This document shows positions 7,563 through 15,034 of a DNA stretch of 20,939 bases, piece by piece (position 1 is the first letter of the stretch; every line of letters starts with the position of its first letter). Source of the stretch: a virus; IMG/VR virus record IMGVR_UViG_3300037189_026514, positions 1-20,939 of that record; one strand, 5' to 3'. A program made the translations under genes and the position numbers. The notes below the pieces were generated by a model. That model had not been told where the DNA came from and searched no databases. It worked only from the letters and a program-made list of their open reading frames with translations.

Positions 7563-8735
7563 ATGGCTCGCAAGCAAAACTTAAATGAAATGGAAGCAAA
7601 GAATCCACAGTCCAGAACTAAGGTAAATGCCAGTGCCCAATCTGGACACCCTATGCAAAAACTGACAACTGGAATTCCAGATGGTCAAACTACTAATTGG
7701 GAAGATCTAGGTGGACCCACTCCAGAAAATGCCAAACCGGATGATGACAGCGCAAAGCTAAAAGATCCGGCATCCCATATTAGTCGAGTTGCTGATGTAA
7801 TTCGTAATCGCAAAGGAGCACAAGAAGGTGATGTAGCTACACCAAAAATGACAGTATCTGAAGAGGAAGAACTAGAAGACGATTCTCTAGTCGAAGCTTC
7901 ATGTGAAGATGAAGACGAAAAGGATGAAACCGAAGATGAAGATGAAAATGAGAACGAAGATGAAAAAGAGGATAAGAAAGATAAGAAAAAAATGAAGATG
8001 GAAGAAGACTTTGATGTAGATGAAGATGTAAACGCTCTTATGGAAGGTGAAGATCTTTCTGAAGAGTTCAAAGATAAAGCAAAAGTTATCTTTGAGGCTT
8101 CTCTTCGCTCTAAAGTTTCCGACATCAAAGAAGCTCTTGTAGAAGAGTATAATACTGCTCTACAAGAAGAGGTCGAGGCTATTGCCGAAGAGCTTCAAGA
8201 ACGTGCTGATTCCTATCTTGAATATGTTGCAGAAGAGTGGATGCATGAGAATCAGCTGGCTATCACTCGCGGTATTAAGGAAGAACTCACTGAGTCTTTC
8301 TTAGTAAATCTCAAGGGTCTTTTTGAACAACATTATGTATCAATGCCAGATGAAAAATATGATGTCCTTGAGAACATGGTGAACAAACTAGATGAAATGG
8401 AAGATAAACTCAACGAGCAAATTGACAAAAATATTCAACTAAGTAAGCGTCTCTGTGAGGCGGTTGCCGATGGAATCTTTGATGATGTAGCTGATGGTCT
8501 CGCCGCCACTCAGAAAGAAAAGCTCGCTTCACTTGCCGAAAGTATTGAGTTTGAGAGTGAAGAATCTTATCGTGAAAAGCTAGGGACATTAAGGGAATCA
8601 TATTTTCCTGCCAATCATGTCTCTACAATAGCTCAACCCGAAGTACTAACAGAAGATACTTCTATGATAGTGGAATCTTATTCCAACTCCATGGACAGCT
8701 ATCTACGTGCTGCTTCACTAATAGCTAATAATTGA
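7563..8735 (+). CDS. gp22: Prohead core scaffold protein gp22
   Basis: A strong AAGGAG (7550-7555) seven bases before ATG fixes the start. The 390-residue product has a polar N-terminus, a very acidic/Lys region at about residues 100-155 (runs of D and E, then KKDKKKMK), then a long helical section (residues about 160-340, EEVEAIAEELQERADSYLEY and DEMEDKLNEQIDKN) typical of T4 gp22, the main internal scaffold that shapes the prohead. Several L-x-E sequences could be gp21 cleavage sites; in T4 gp22 is degraded to peptides during maturation. Location between protease and capsid genes is diagnostic. It is longer than T4 gp22, mainly through the acidic region, as is usual in marine relatives. Confidence 0.9.
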   Translation: MARKQNLNEMEAKNPQSRTKVNASAQSGHPMQKLTTGIPDGQTTNWEDLGGPTPENAKPDDDSAKLKDPASHISRVADVIRNRKGAQEGDVATPKMTVSEEEELEDDSLVEASCEDEDEKDETEDEDENENEDEKEDKKDKKKMKMEEDFDVDEDVNALMEGEDLSEEFKDKAKVIFEASLRSKVSDIKEALVEEYNTALQEEVEAIAEELQERADSYLEYVAEEWMHENQLAITRGIKEELTESFLVNLKGLFEQHYVSMPDEKYDVLENMVNKLDEMEDKLNEQIDKNIQLSKRLCEAVADGIFDDVADGLAATQKEKLASLAESIEFESEESYREKLGTLRESYFPANHVSTIAQPEVLTEDTSMIVESYSNSMDSYLRAASLIANN

Positions 8736-8787
8736 TTTCAATATTAAATCAAACCAAAACTTTTAAACTTTTAAAGAGGTAAAGCAA

Positions 8788-10188
8788 ATGTTTCAAACCG
8801 AACATCTGCAGGAAAAGTGGGCTCCCCTTCTGAACTTTGATGGCCTTGATCCAATTAAGGATTCTCATCGCAGAAACGTAACCGCTATCCTGTTAGAAAA
8901 CCAAGAACAACATCTACGTGAAGCTGCTGCATTTAACAATGGTCTTCTCTTAGAAACCACTGTTGGTAATGCCGCTGGTGCAAGTGGTGGCTTCAGTGGC
9001 AGTGCTGCTGCTGGTGGTCCTGTAGCTGGCTTCGATCCAATTTTAATTAGCCTTATTCGTAGGGCTATGCCTAACTTAGTTGCTTATGATCTAGCTGGTG
9101 TACAACCACTAACTGGTCCTACTGGACTGATCTTTGCAATGCGTTCCCGCTATGATAGCCAGACTGGCGATGAAACTTTCTACAACGAAGTTGATACCGC
9201 ATTTTCTGGTCAAAATGATGGTGGTAGTCTTACTGCTGGTATTAGCTCTGCTTCTTCCGGCCTAGGTACTACTACTAGCCAAGCTGGTACAAACCCCGGT
9301 CTCTTAAATCCTACTGGTTCCGCTAGCCAAACTGCCTATAACCTAGGTCAGGGTATGGTAACTGGTGATGCAGAGAATCTCGGTAATGGTGTAGGCAACC
9401 AGTTCAACGAAATGTCTTTCTCCATCGAGAAAGTTCTTGTTGAAGCTAAGAGCCGTGCGCTACGTGCTGAGTACACCCTTGAGCTTGCTCAGGACCTGAA
9501 GGCTATTCACGGTCTTTCTGCCGAAGCTGAGCTAGCCAACATTCTGTCTACCGAAATTCTTGCCGAAATTAACCGTGAGGTTATTCGTACCATTTATAAG
9601 GTAGCTGAACAGGGTGCTGCAGTAAATACCGCTACTCCTGGTGTATTTGACCTTGATATTGACTCTAACGGTCGTTGGTCAGTTGAGAAGTTCAAAGGTC
9701 TCCTGTATCAAATCGAGCGTGATGCTAATGCTATTGCACAGCGTACTCGTAGAGGAAAGGGTAATGTAATCATGTGTTCTGCCGACGTAGCCTCTGCGCT
9801 AACTATGGCTGGCGTACTTGATTATACTCCTGCGCTTAACGCTAACCTTAATGTTGACGACACTGGTAACACCTTTGCGGGTGTTCTAATGGGTAAGTAT
9901 CGTGTATATATCGATCCTTATTCAGCCAACGTAAGTGCCGCTCAGTATTATGTTGTTGGTTATAAAGGTGCTTCCCCTTATGACGCTGGATTGATCTATT
10001 CACCATATATCCCTCTCCAGATGGTTCGTGCTGTTGATCCTAAGACCTATCAGCCATCAATCGGATTTAAGACTCGTTACGGTATGGTAGCCAACCCATT
10101 TGCCGAGGGACCTGATAAAGGTCTAGGTGCTCTTAAGATTAATAGCAACCGCTATTACAGAAGAGTACAAGTCAAAAATCTAATGTGA
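8788..10188 (+). CDS. gp23: Major capsid protein gp23
   Basis: The start has AAGAGGT (8774-8780) seven bases before ATG. The 466-residue product matches T4 gp23: N-terminal WAPLLNFDGLDPIKD and NVTAILLENQE, then GFDPILISLIRRAMPNLVAYD, GVQPLTGPTGLIFAMRSRY, and C-terminal GFKTRYGMVANPF. A likely gp21 processing site is LLE/T at residue 56, just before the Gly/Ala-rich TTVGNAAGASGGFSG. Its DNA is visibly less AT-rich than its neighbours and favours GGT, GCT, CGT and CTT/CTA codons, consistent with very high expression. No exact late box is visible in the 52-base gap upstream, so it may depend on the gp22 transcript or a degenerate promoter. A strong terminator follows. Confidence 0.97.
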   Translation: MFQTEHLQEKWAPLLNFDGLDPIKDSHRRNVTAILLENQEQHLREAAAFNNGLLLETTVGNAAGASGGFSGSAAAGGPVAGFDPILISLIRRAMPNLVAYDLAGVQPLTGPTGLIFAMRSRYDSQTGDETFYNEVDTAFSGQNDGGSLTAGISSASSGLGTTTSQAGTNPGLLNPTGSASQTAYNLGQGMVTGDAENLGNGVGNQFNEMSFSIEKVLVEAKSRALRAEYTLELAQDLKAIHGLSAEAELANILSTEILAEINREVIRTIYKVAEQGAAVNTATPGVFDLDIDSNGRWSVEKFKGLLYQIERDANAIAQRTRRGKGNVIMCSADVASALTMAGVLDYTPALNANLNVDDTGNTFAGVLMGKYRVYIDPYSANVSAAQYYVVGYKGASPYDAGLIYSPYIPLQMVRAVDPKTYQPSIGFKTRYGMVANPFAEGPDKGLGALKINSNRYYRRVQVKNLM

Positions 10189-10211
10189 ATCTTCAACAAG
10201 AAGATTACATG

Positions 10212-10237
10212 GAGGTCCCAATCGGGACCTCTTTTTT
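10212..10237 (+). terminator. Strong Rho-independent terminator after gp23
   Basis: GAGGTCCC (10212-10219) pairs perfectly with GGGACCTC (10224-10231), with loop AATC and then six T. It ends the capsid transcript and lies just beyond the 3' end of the convergent endonuclease gene. Confidence 0.92.
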
Positions 10238-10245
10238 ATGCTTAA

Positions 10246-11727
10246 TTATTTTAACCCAAAACATAGACTACCACAATCCCAAATTTTATCAAATCCCATT
10301 TCACGGGCCTTTTCATATTCAGTACAATTATATGCTCCAATATTTTTCTTTTGAAATTTCATTCTATTGTGTCTTTCTATGTAATTCTTATCCACATAAA
10401 AATAAGAAGATTTATTTACTCTAATCAATTCAAATCCGTTCTGTTTATACACATTTCCATTTGAAATTCGCCTATCAGCATAACTAACAATTTCTCTGCC
10501 ATATTTGTCTGTAAAATACTTTAATAATTTAGAAAATCCACCAACAATAGTATAATCTTTCAAACAGGAAAACCTAGACAATTCCCACTCAAAATTTTTA
10601 TTAAATCTAGACTTACAGAAAGTCATCACACTCACTAAAATTTCACCATAAAAAAGACCAAATTTAACTTTACTCCTATCTTGACCTTGTATATGATTTT
10701 TATTCAAAAATGAATTTTTTAAGTTAGTATCAATTTCCCGTATTTTACATTTTCTTGCATATATTTTTTGGCACAATCCCAATTTACTTTTAATAATAGA
10801 TTGGACAATTTCCTTTTTGTATTTCCATTCATCACTGAAAAATTGCAATAATTGTATTCCCTGTTTTTCACATTCAAGTGTTTTTTGTAGATGATATTTT
10901 GGACCTTTAATTAAAGAATCTTTGATCTCCCATGGCCTATAAATGTGTGAATACAATCCATTATATTCTATAGCAATATTTTTTTCTGGGATATAGATAT
11001 CTAACTCTTTTCCATTTAAAATAGATCTATTGGATTGAATCAATTCCCCACAATAAACAGTAGATAACCAAGAGAATAATTCCTGTTCCTCGTTACTTAT
11101 TTTCTTGATCTTCCTCTCATATGAATTAGAATTTCTAGTTTCTATTCCATGTTGAGCTAACCATCTTGATACTGTGCCTTTAGTGGTGTTTAGTTTTTTG
11201 GCTATTTCTTCAGTAGTTAATTCCGAATCATATAATATATTTAATTCTTCTTTTGATTGTAATATCTTATTGGCATTTAAATTTCTTTGTCTGGCATCAA
11301 ATAATTCAATAAATTTAAATTCTTTTAATTTGTTTCTAACACTCACTTCACCTATACCTAAATCTTTTGCAATTTGCTCGATTGATTTTTGTAAAGTGAT
11401 TCTATGATGAAATAATTCTTCTTTGGTAACTTTTGGTTTTTTGTATGTCAAGGCATGATCATTATTGTAAAAATCTCTAAATCCCTGCTCTGGGTTAGTC
11501 TGATTCAGATTAGCTGGCAGACCGCACCCACAGAGGCATAGAGGGGCCTCTGTGAGGCCGTTGACAACAACGTATGCCCTATGTTTGTTTCTTATCTTTA
11601 CATAATTCTGATCAAGGAAGCTTGTTTTTTCTTTTAACTCATATATAAACTCTTTGCTCTTCACAAGTCGAGAAAATAAAGAAAAATTATTCCATGAACT
11701 TCTTACTAATTTTTCAAAGTTATTCAT
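10246..11727 (-). CDS. Free-standing VSR-like homing endonuclease with GNAT/Mom-like C-terminal domain
   Basis: A 493-residue protein on the opposite strand, between gp23 and the tail-tube-like gene. N-terminal Cys-rich CLCGCGLP then DFYNNDHA (residues 64-91) resembles the small metal-finger-like element of phage homing enzymes. Two helix-turn-helix segments follow (about 112-138, SIEQIAKDLGIGEVSVRNKL; about 169-195, TTEEIAKKLNTTKGTVSRWL). Residues 238-310 fit the VSR-like/EDxHD homing nuclease family: ELDIYIPEKNIAIEYNGLY (D243, E254), KYHLQKTLECEKQG (H279) and FFSDEW. Residues about 320-450 (GLFYGEILVSVMTF, WELSRFSC, GGFSKLLKYF, SYADRRISNGNVYKQNGF) look like a GNAT-type, Mom-like domain, a fusion recalled from many phage proteins. 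It probably nicks or cuts a nearby gene in phages lacking it. AT-rich like its neighbours. Nuclease activity is inferred, not shown. Confidence 0.8.
   Translation of the reverse strand: MNNFEKLVRSSWNNFSLFSRLVKSKEFIYELKEKTSFLDQNYVKIRNKHRAYVVVNGLTEAPLCLCGCGLPANLNQTNPEQGFRDFYNNDHALTYKKPKVTKEELFHHRITLQKSIEQIAKDLGIGEVSVRNKLKEFKFIELFDARQRNLNANKILQSKEELNILYDSELTTEEIAKKLNTTKGTVSRWLAQHGIETRNSNSYERKIKKISNEEQELFSWLSTVYCGELIQSNRSILNGKELDIYIPEKNIAIEYNGLYSHIYRPWEIKDSLIKGPKYHLQKTLECEKQGIQLLQFFSDEWKYKKEIVQSIIKSKLGLCQKIYARKCKIREIDTNLKNSFLNKNHIQGQDRSKVKFGLFYGEILVSVMTFCKSRFNKNFEWELSRFSCLKDYTIVGGFSKLLKYFTDKYGREIVSYADRRISNGNVYKQNGFELIRVNKSSYFYVDKNYIERHNRMKFQKKNIGAYNCTEYEKAREMGFDKIWDCGSLCFGLK
11529..11554 (-). other. 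GC-rich 9-bp hairpin inside the endonuclease gene
   Basis: CACAGAGGC (11529-11537) pairs with GCCTCTGTG (11546-11554) around an 8-base loop. It lies about 175 bases inside the coding region, over the CLCGCG motif, and stands out in AT-rich sequence. It may only reflect Cys/Gly codons, or it may be a real mRNA structure. Confidence 0.5.
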
Positions 11728-11732
11728 AAATA
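11725..11732 (+). promoter_or_regulatory. Late promoter box CATAAATA overlapping the endonuclease start
   Basis: Seven of eight T4 late consensus bases, 21 bases before the ATG at 11754. The first three bases (CAT) are the start codon of the minus-strand endonuclease read from the other strand. Confidence 0.65.
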
Positions 11733-11753
11733 CCTAAACTAATAGAGCGTAAA

Positions 11754-12326
11754 ATGCCAGAATTTCCATATATAAAACCAAACAGTCAAATTGAAAATAG
11801 AAATTTTCTACAGCCAACAGAATTCATATTTTCACTGGCAAGAGCACCTAAGGTTCCCTTTTATTCCAACACATCAAACATCCCTTCGATGAATTTGGGA
11901 GTTGCTGATTTTGAAACCCCATTAAAAAATATTTATCAACCCGGTGATAAAATTGTTTTTGAAGATTTCAATCTTAGATTTCTAGTTGATGAAAATTTAC
12001 AAAATTATCTAGAAATATATAAATGGATGTTGGGTCTTGGATATCCAGAAGATATTCAGCAGATATATGATCTACAAAGACAAAATACGGATAATAAATA
12101 TTCAAAAATTAATAGTCAACTCAGCATTTTTTCCGATGGTACATTACAAGTACTAAATAGCAATCAGAGACCAAATTTTCAGGTTAAGTTTTACGACCTG
12201 TTCCCATATGGACTCACTACTCTTCTTTTTGATGCGACTCTGACTGATACAAATCCGTTTACAGCAGAAGTTAAATTCAAATATACTTATTTCGAGATTA
12301 CAGATAACAGAGGCAATCGTCTCTAA
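11754..12326 (+). CDS. Tail-tube-family protein at the gp3 locus
   Basis: The 190-residue product has the signature of the T4 gp19 tail-tube family: FIFSLARAPKVPFYSNTSNI, PGDKIVFEDFNLRFLVDENL, NYLEIYKWMLGLGYPE, SDGTLQVLNSN and FKYTYFEI. In T4-like cyanophages the gene between gp23 and uvsY is often named as the tail completion/sheath stabiliser gp3; the real tail-tube gene 19 would lie upstream of gp20, outside this window, so this is probably a paralogue that caps or adapts the tube. A late promoter box lies 21 bases upstream. The fold assignment is firmer than the exact role. Confidence 0.75.
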   Translation: MPEFPYIKPNSQIENRNFLQPTEFIFSLARAPKVPFYSNTSNIPSMNLGVADFETPLKNIYQPGDKIVFEDFNLRFLVDENLQNYLEIYKWMLGLGYPEDIQQIYDLQRQNTDNKYSKINSQLSIFSDGTLQVLNSNQRPNFQVKFYDLFPYGLTTLLFDATLTDTNPFTAEVKFKYTYFEITDNRGNRL

Positions 12327-12329
12327 ATT
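12322..12329 (+). promoter_or_regulatory. Degenerate late box TCTAAATT before uvsY
   Basis: It overlaps the stop of the tail-tube-like gene and is 22 bases before the uvsY ATG, the spacing seen at other late boxes, but the final A is replaced by T. A weak candidate. Confidence 0.3.
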
Positions 12330-12351
12330 TATTCACTTACATTTAAAATAT

Positions 12352-12777
12352 ATGCAGATAGACGAAATTGAATTAATGTGGCGAGAAGATTCACAAATAG
12401 ACCCAGACAATCTTCACAATGAAGCTATTAGAGGCGCCCAATTACACGGAAAGTATTATGAACTACAAAATAAAATTTATCAACTAAAAAAAGTAAAAGA
12501 ATCTGAATATAATTCACTATATACCGAAAAAACTCTATATTATATGGGAAAGGCAGACCCGGAGGTATATAAAACTAAACCATTTCCTCATAAAATTTTA
12601 AAATCAGATGTTCATCTATATCTCAACTCGGATGAAGATTTAACTAAAGCAAAATCAAGATTTGATTATTGCACATATATGATGAATTATGTTGCTGATA
12701 TTATAAAAATGATACACAACAGGTCATTTCAAATTAAAGACAGTATTGATTTTGCAAAGTTCATTGCTGGTCAATAA
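12352..12777 (+). CDS. uvsY: UvsY recombination mediator
   Basis: A 141-residue protein, close to the 137 of T4 UvsY, immediately before uvsW as in T4-like phages. It begins MQIDEIELMWREDSQIDPDN, followed by HNEAIRGAQLHGKYYELQNK; T4 UvsY has the equivalent dipping pattern of an acidic N-terminus, a KWxxK-type helix and a C-terminal AIKSRGFAIK that corresponds to MIHNRSFQIKDSID here. In T4 UvsY loads the UvsX recombinase on gp32-coated single-stranded DNA and acts as a hexamer. The uvsX gene is not in this window. No clear ribosome-binding site; expression may follow the upstream gene. Confidence 0.88.
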   Translation: MQIDEIELMWREDSQIDPDNLHNEAIRGAQLHGKYYELQNKIYQLKKVKESEYNSLYTEKTLYYMGKADPEVYKTKPFPHKILKSDVHLYLNSDEDLTKAKSRFDYCTYMMNYVADIIKMIHNRSFQIKDSIDFAKFIAGQ

Positions 12778-12782
12778 TTAAA

Positions 12783-12800
12783 GTGGGGGGAAGTTCCCAC
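12783..12800 (+). promoter_or_regulatory. Hairpin between uvsY and uvsW
   Basis: GTGGGGG (12783-12789) can pair with TTCCCAC (12794-12800) through five G-C/A-U type pairs and two G-U wobbles around loop GAAG. It starts five bases after the uvsY stop and has no T-run, so it is more likely an mRNA structure in the short leader of uvsW than a terminator. Confidence 0.4.
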
Positions 12801-12827
12801 ATCTATTATGAATTAGTAGGTCAACCA

Positions 12828-14294
12828 ATGGCAGATATTATTATTGAAAAGAAGAATGAGATCTTTATTCGCCTTATATGTGAGCCACATATTCTATATG
12901 AATTGGCTCCATATTTTACGTTTGAGGTTCCTGGTGCCAAATTTGCACCAGCATATAAGCGAGGTGGATGGAATGGCCAAATTTCGCTTCTATCAAAATC
13001 AACCGGAGAAATTTACTGTGGTCTGTTAGATAAGGTAATAGCAAAGATAAAAAGTTACGGTTATACTTATGAATTCAAAAACAGTAAATTTTATGGTTGT
13101 CCATTTGAAGTAAATGAAGAAATTTCACATGAAGGGATTAGTGCTTTTGTGAATGCTGTCGGACAAAAAGCAGAATTGACACCATATGATTATCAAATTA
13201 ATGCGGTATATGAATGTTTAAGATATAATCGTAAAACTATTTTATCTGCAACCTCATCTGGTAAATCATTGATGATTTATTGTATTGCAAAATATTATTT
13301 GATGAATGATTTAAAAGTATTATGCGTATTTCCAACTACCTCTCTTATACATCAAATGCATAAAGATTGGAAATCATATGGATACAATTCGGACGAAAAT
13401 ATTCATATGATTTATGCTGGTAAAGACCATAAAACAAAATTACCAGTCACCTTTTCAACTTGGCAAGGAATATATGAAAATGAGAAATCTTTTTTCGATA
13501 ACTATGATGTAATAATAGTCGATGAATGTCACACTGTGAAATCAAAATCCTTGATCAATATTATGAAAAACTGCCATGACGTTAAATATCGTTTTGGTTT
13601 TACTGGAACATTAACTAATGATGATGATGGGAAAGCTGTCAATGAACTGACAATCACTGGTTTATTTGGTCCATCATACAAAACCATAAACACTAAAGAA
13701 TTGATTGAAAAGGGCAGAGCCGCTAAATTAGATATTAAATGTCTTGTCTTAAAACACAAGGAACAAAAGTTCCAAACATATGAAGATGAAGTTCAATATC
13801 TGATTACTAATGAAAAAAGAAATAATTATATTAAAAATCTTTCTTTAAGTTTAAATGGAAATACTCTTTTAATTTTTTCAAGAGTAGAAACTCATGGTGA
13901 AATTCTATACAATTTAATACAAGACCAATCTGATAAACAGCGTAAAATATTCTTTGTTCATGGTGGAGTGGAAGCCACAGAAAGAGAAGAGGTCCGAGAA
14001 ATTGTAGAAAGAGAAAATAACGCAATTATTGTAGCTTCTTATGGTGTATTCAGTACTGGTATTTCCATCAAAAACTTAAACAACATTATTTTTGGCTTTC
14101 CGTCTAAAGGTAAGATTAGAGTTCTACAAACTATTGGTCGGGGCCTCAGGAAATCAAGCACAAAGGATAAGTGTGTTCTTTATGATATCGCAGATAACTG
14201 TGGAAATAATTACACACTTAATCACTTTATAGAAAGAGTGAAACTCTATAATGAAGAAGAATTTGAATATGAGATCTATAATGTTGATCTATAA
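12828..14294 (+). CDS. uvsW: UvsW RNA-DNA/DNA helicase
   Basis: A superfamily 2 helicase of 488 residues. The ATG at 12828 (MADIIIEKKNEIFIRLICEP) is chosen over the upstream in-frame GTG at 12783 because T4 UvsW aligns from this point (MDIKV..HVRIDCEE), and the GTG lies inside a hairpin. An N-terminal UvsW-type domain (FAPAYKRGGWNGQISLL, about 39-56) precedes the helicase core: Walker A ATSSGKS (141-147), DECH box (232-235), motif III-like FTGTL, then ASYGVFSTGISIKN and QTIGRGLRK (motif VI). In T4 it unwinds R-loops and branched DNA, ending origin-type initiation and promoting recombination-dependent replication, in concert with UvsY and gp46/47. Confidence 0.95.
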   Translation: MADIIIEKKNEIFIRLICEPHILYELAPYFTFEVPGAKFAPAYKRGGWNGQISLLSKSTGEIYCGLLDKVIAKIKSYGYTYEFKNSKFYGCPFEVNEEISHEGISAFVNAVGQKAELTPYDYQINAVYECLRYNRKTILSATSSGKSLMIYCIAKYYLMNDLKVLCVFPTTSLIHQMHKDWKSYGYNSDENIHMIYAGKDHKTKLPVTFSTWQGIYENEKSFFDNYDVIIVDECHTVKSKSLINIMKNCHDVKYRFGFTGTLTNDDDGKAVNELTITGLFGPSYKTINTKELIEKGRAAKLDIKCLVLKHKEQKFQTYEDEVQYLITNEKRNNYIKNLSLSLNGNTLLIFSRVETHGEILYNLIQDQSDKQRKIFFVHGGVEATEREEVREIVERENNAIIVASYGVFSTGISIKNLNNIIFGFPSKGKIRVLQTIGRGLRKSSTKDKCVLYDIADNCGNNYTLNHFIERVKLYNEEEFEYEIYNVDL

Positions 14295-14307
14295 GTTGAT
14301 TCCAGTT

Positions 14308-14916
14308 TTATTGATCACCACATCTACATGACTTGGGAGATATGCAACACTTAGGATCATATTCACCTTTGGTAATACTCGATGTATCTTTATTTTGATC
14401 ATCGATTTCTGGTGGTACTTCGGTGTATCGACTATAAATCAAGTCATGTAGAGCAGCAGCTACAATCGACATACTATCAGGGTGCGAAACTCTAGCTGCC
14501 CACATGTTGTTTTTAAGATCTTCAGTACATTCCACAATCCAGTCTGAGATTTCCTTTAGTGAATACTTTTGTGTATTTCCATATAGTGCAAGAACATCAC
14601 GGGCGAAATCGCGGTAGTTGAAAAACTCTTCGACTTGCAAACCTTCATTCACGACCCCCGTAGAGTGCCAATGCTTTCGCTCTAGATCATCTAGCTCCTC
14701 ATCACTTACATTCATTGGTGTACTATTATATCGTGCCACTGGGGTTGATGATGCCGAGTAACATGGTAGTCCTCCACTACTAGGTATGGAGTCACTATTT
14801 TCTATTGGCGCTTTTTCTTCATAAATTGTAGGAACTGGTGTCTGTCGGCCCATTGAGTCAACAAACATCAATTGGTAGCTCCCATCAAGTCGCCTGAATA
14901 GTTCATATGAGGACAT
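14308..14916 (-). CDS. Uncharacterised minus-strand protein with C-terminal Cys cluster (202 aa)
   Basis: A 202-residue ORF convergent with uvsW (13 bases apart). Not recognised. It begins MSSYELFRRLDGSYQLMFVD, has a Ser/Pro-rich linker (about residues 28-70), a helical middle (YRDFARDVLALYG, YSLKEISDWIVECTEDLKNN, SIVAAALHDLIY), and ends CCISPKSCRCGDQ, four cysteines that could bind a metal. The DNA is visibly richer in G and C than neighbouring genes, suggesting different origin or age. The middle helices suggest a protein-binding module. No signal peptide or membrane segment. A stop-free 202 codons with good start context on this strand and no competing frame opposite support a real gene. 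Confidence 0.6.
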   Translation of the reverse strand: MSSYELFRRLDGSYQLMFVDSMGRQTPVPTIYEEKAPIENSDSIPSSGGLPCYSASSTPVARYNSTPMNVSDEELDDLERKHWHSTGVVNEGLQVEEFFNYRDFARDVLALYGNTQKYSLKEISDWIVECTEDLKNNMWAARVSHPDSMSIVAAALHDLIYSRYTEVPPEIDDQNKDTSSITKGEYDPKCCISPKSCRCGDQ

Positions 14917-14974
14917 AATATCTTAAAAACTGTGTCTTTTTATTGTAGCACGTTTCTTGTCATAGTACGCTTAC

Positions 14975-14998
14975 TGTGCCAGTATCATAATTGGCACA
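14975..14998. repeat. Perfect 7-bp inverted repeat TGTGCCA/TGGCACA
   Basis: Arms at 14975-14981 and 14992-14998, loop GTATCATAAT. The dyad could be an operator for a regulator or a short RNA hairpin. No T-run on either strand makes a terminator unlikely. Confidence 0.5.
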
Positions 14999-15005
14999 TA
15001 GATGC

Positions 15006-15034
15006 TTGACATTTAGAAAAAGTATGAGTAGGAT
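15006..15034 (+). promoter_or_regulatory. Sigma70-like promoter pointing into the antisense of the 139-aa gene
   Basis: TTGACA (15006-15011), 17-base spacer, TAGGAT (15029-15034). The -35 region GCTTGACAT is identical to that of the gp55 promoter. Transcripts would run antisense through 15101-15520 and toward gp55. Confidence 0.5.

Noticed and set aside
7685-8128. 147-residue Ser-rich minus-strand ORF
   Set aside because: It is the reverse complement of the acidic GAA/GAT codon run in gp22, which automatically gives Ser/Phe codons.
10185-10424. 79-residue plus-strand ORF after gp23
   Set aside because: It overlaps the gp23 stop, runs through a strong terminator and lies opposite the endonuclease gene; composition is that of a shadow frame.
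12783-12827. GTG start for UvsW
   Set aside because: The first 15 residues have no counterpart in T4 UvsW, and the GTG is in a hairpin.
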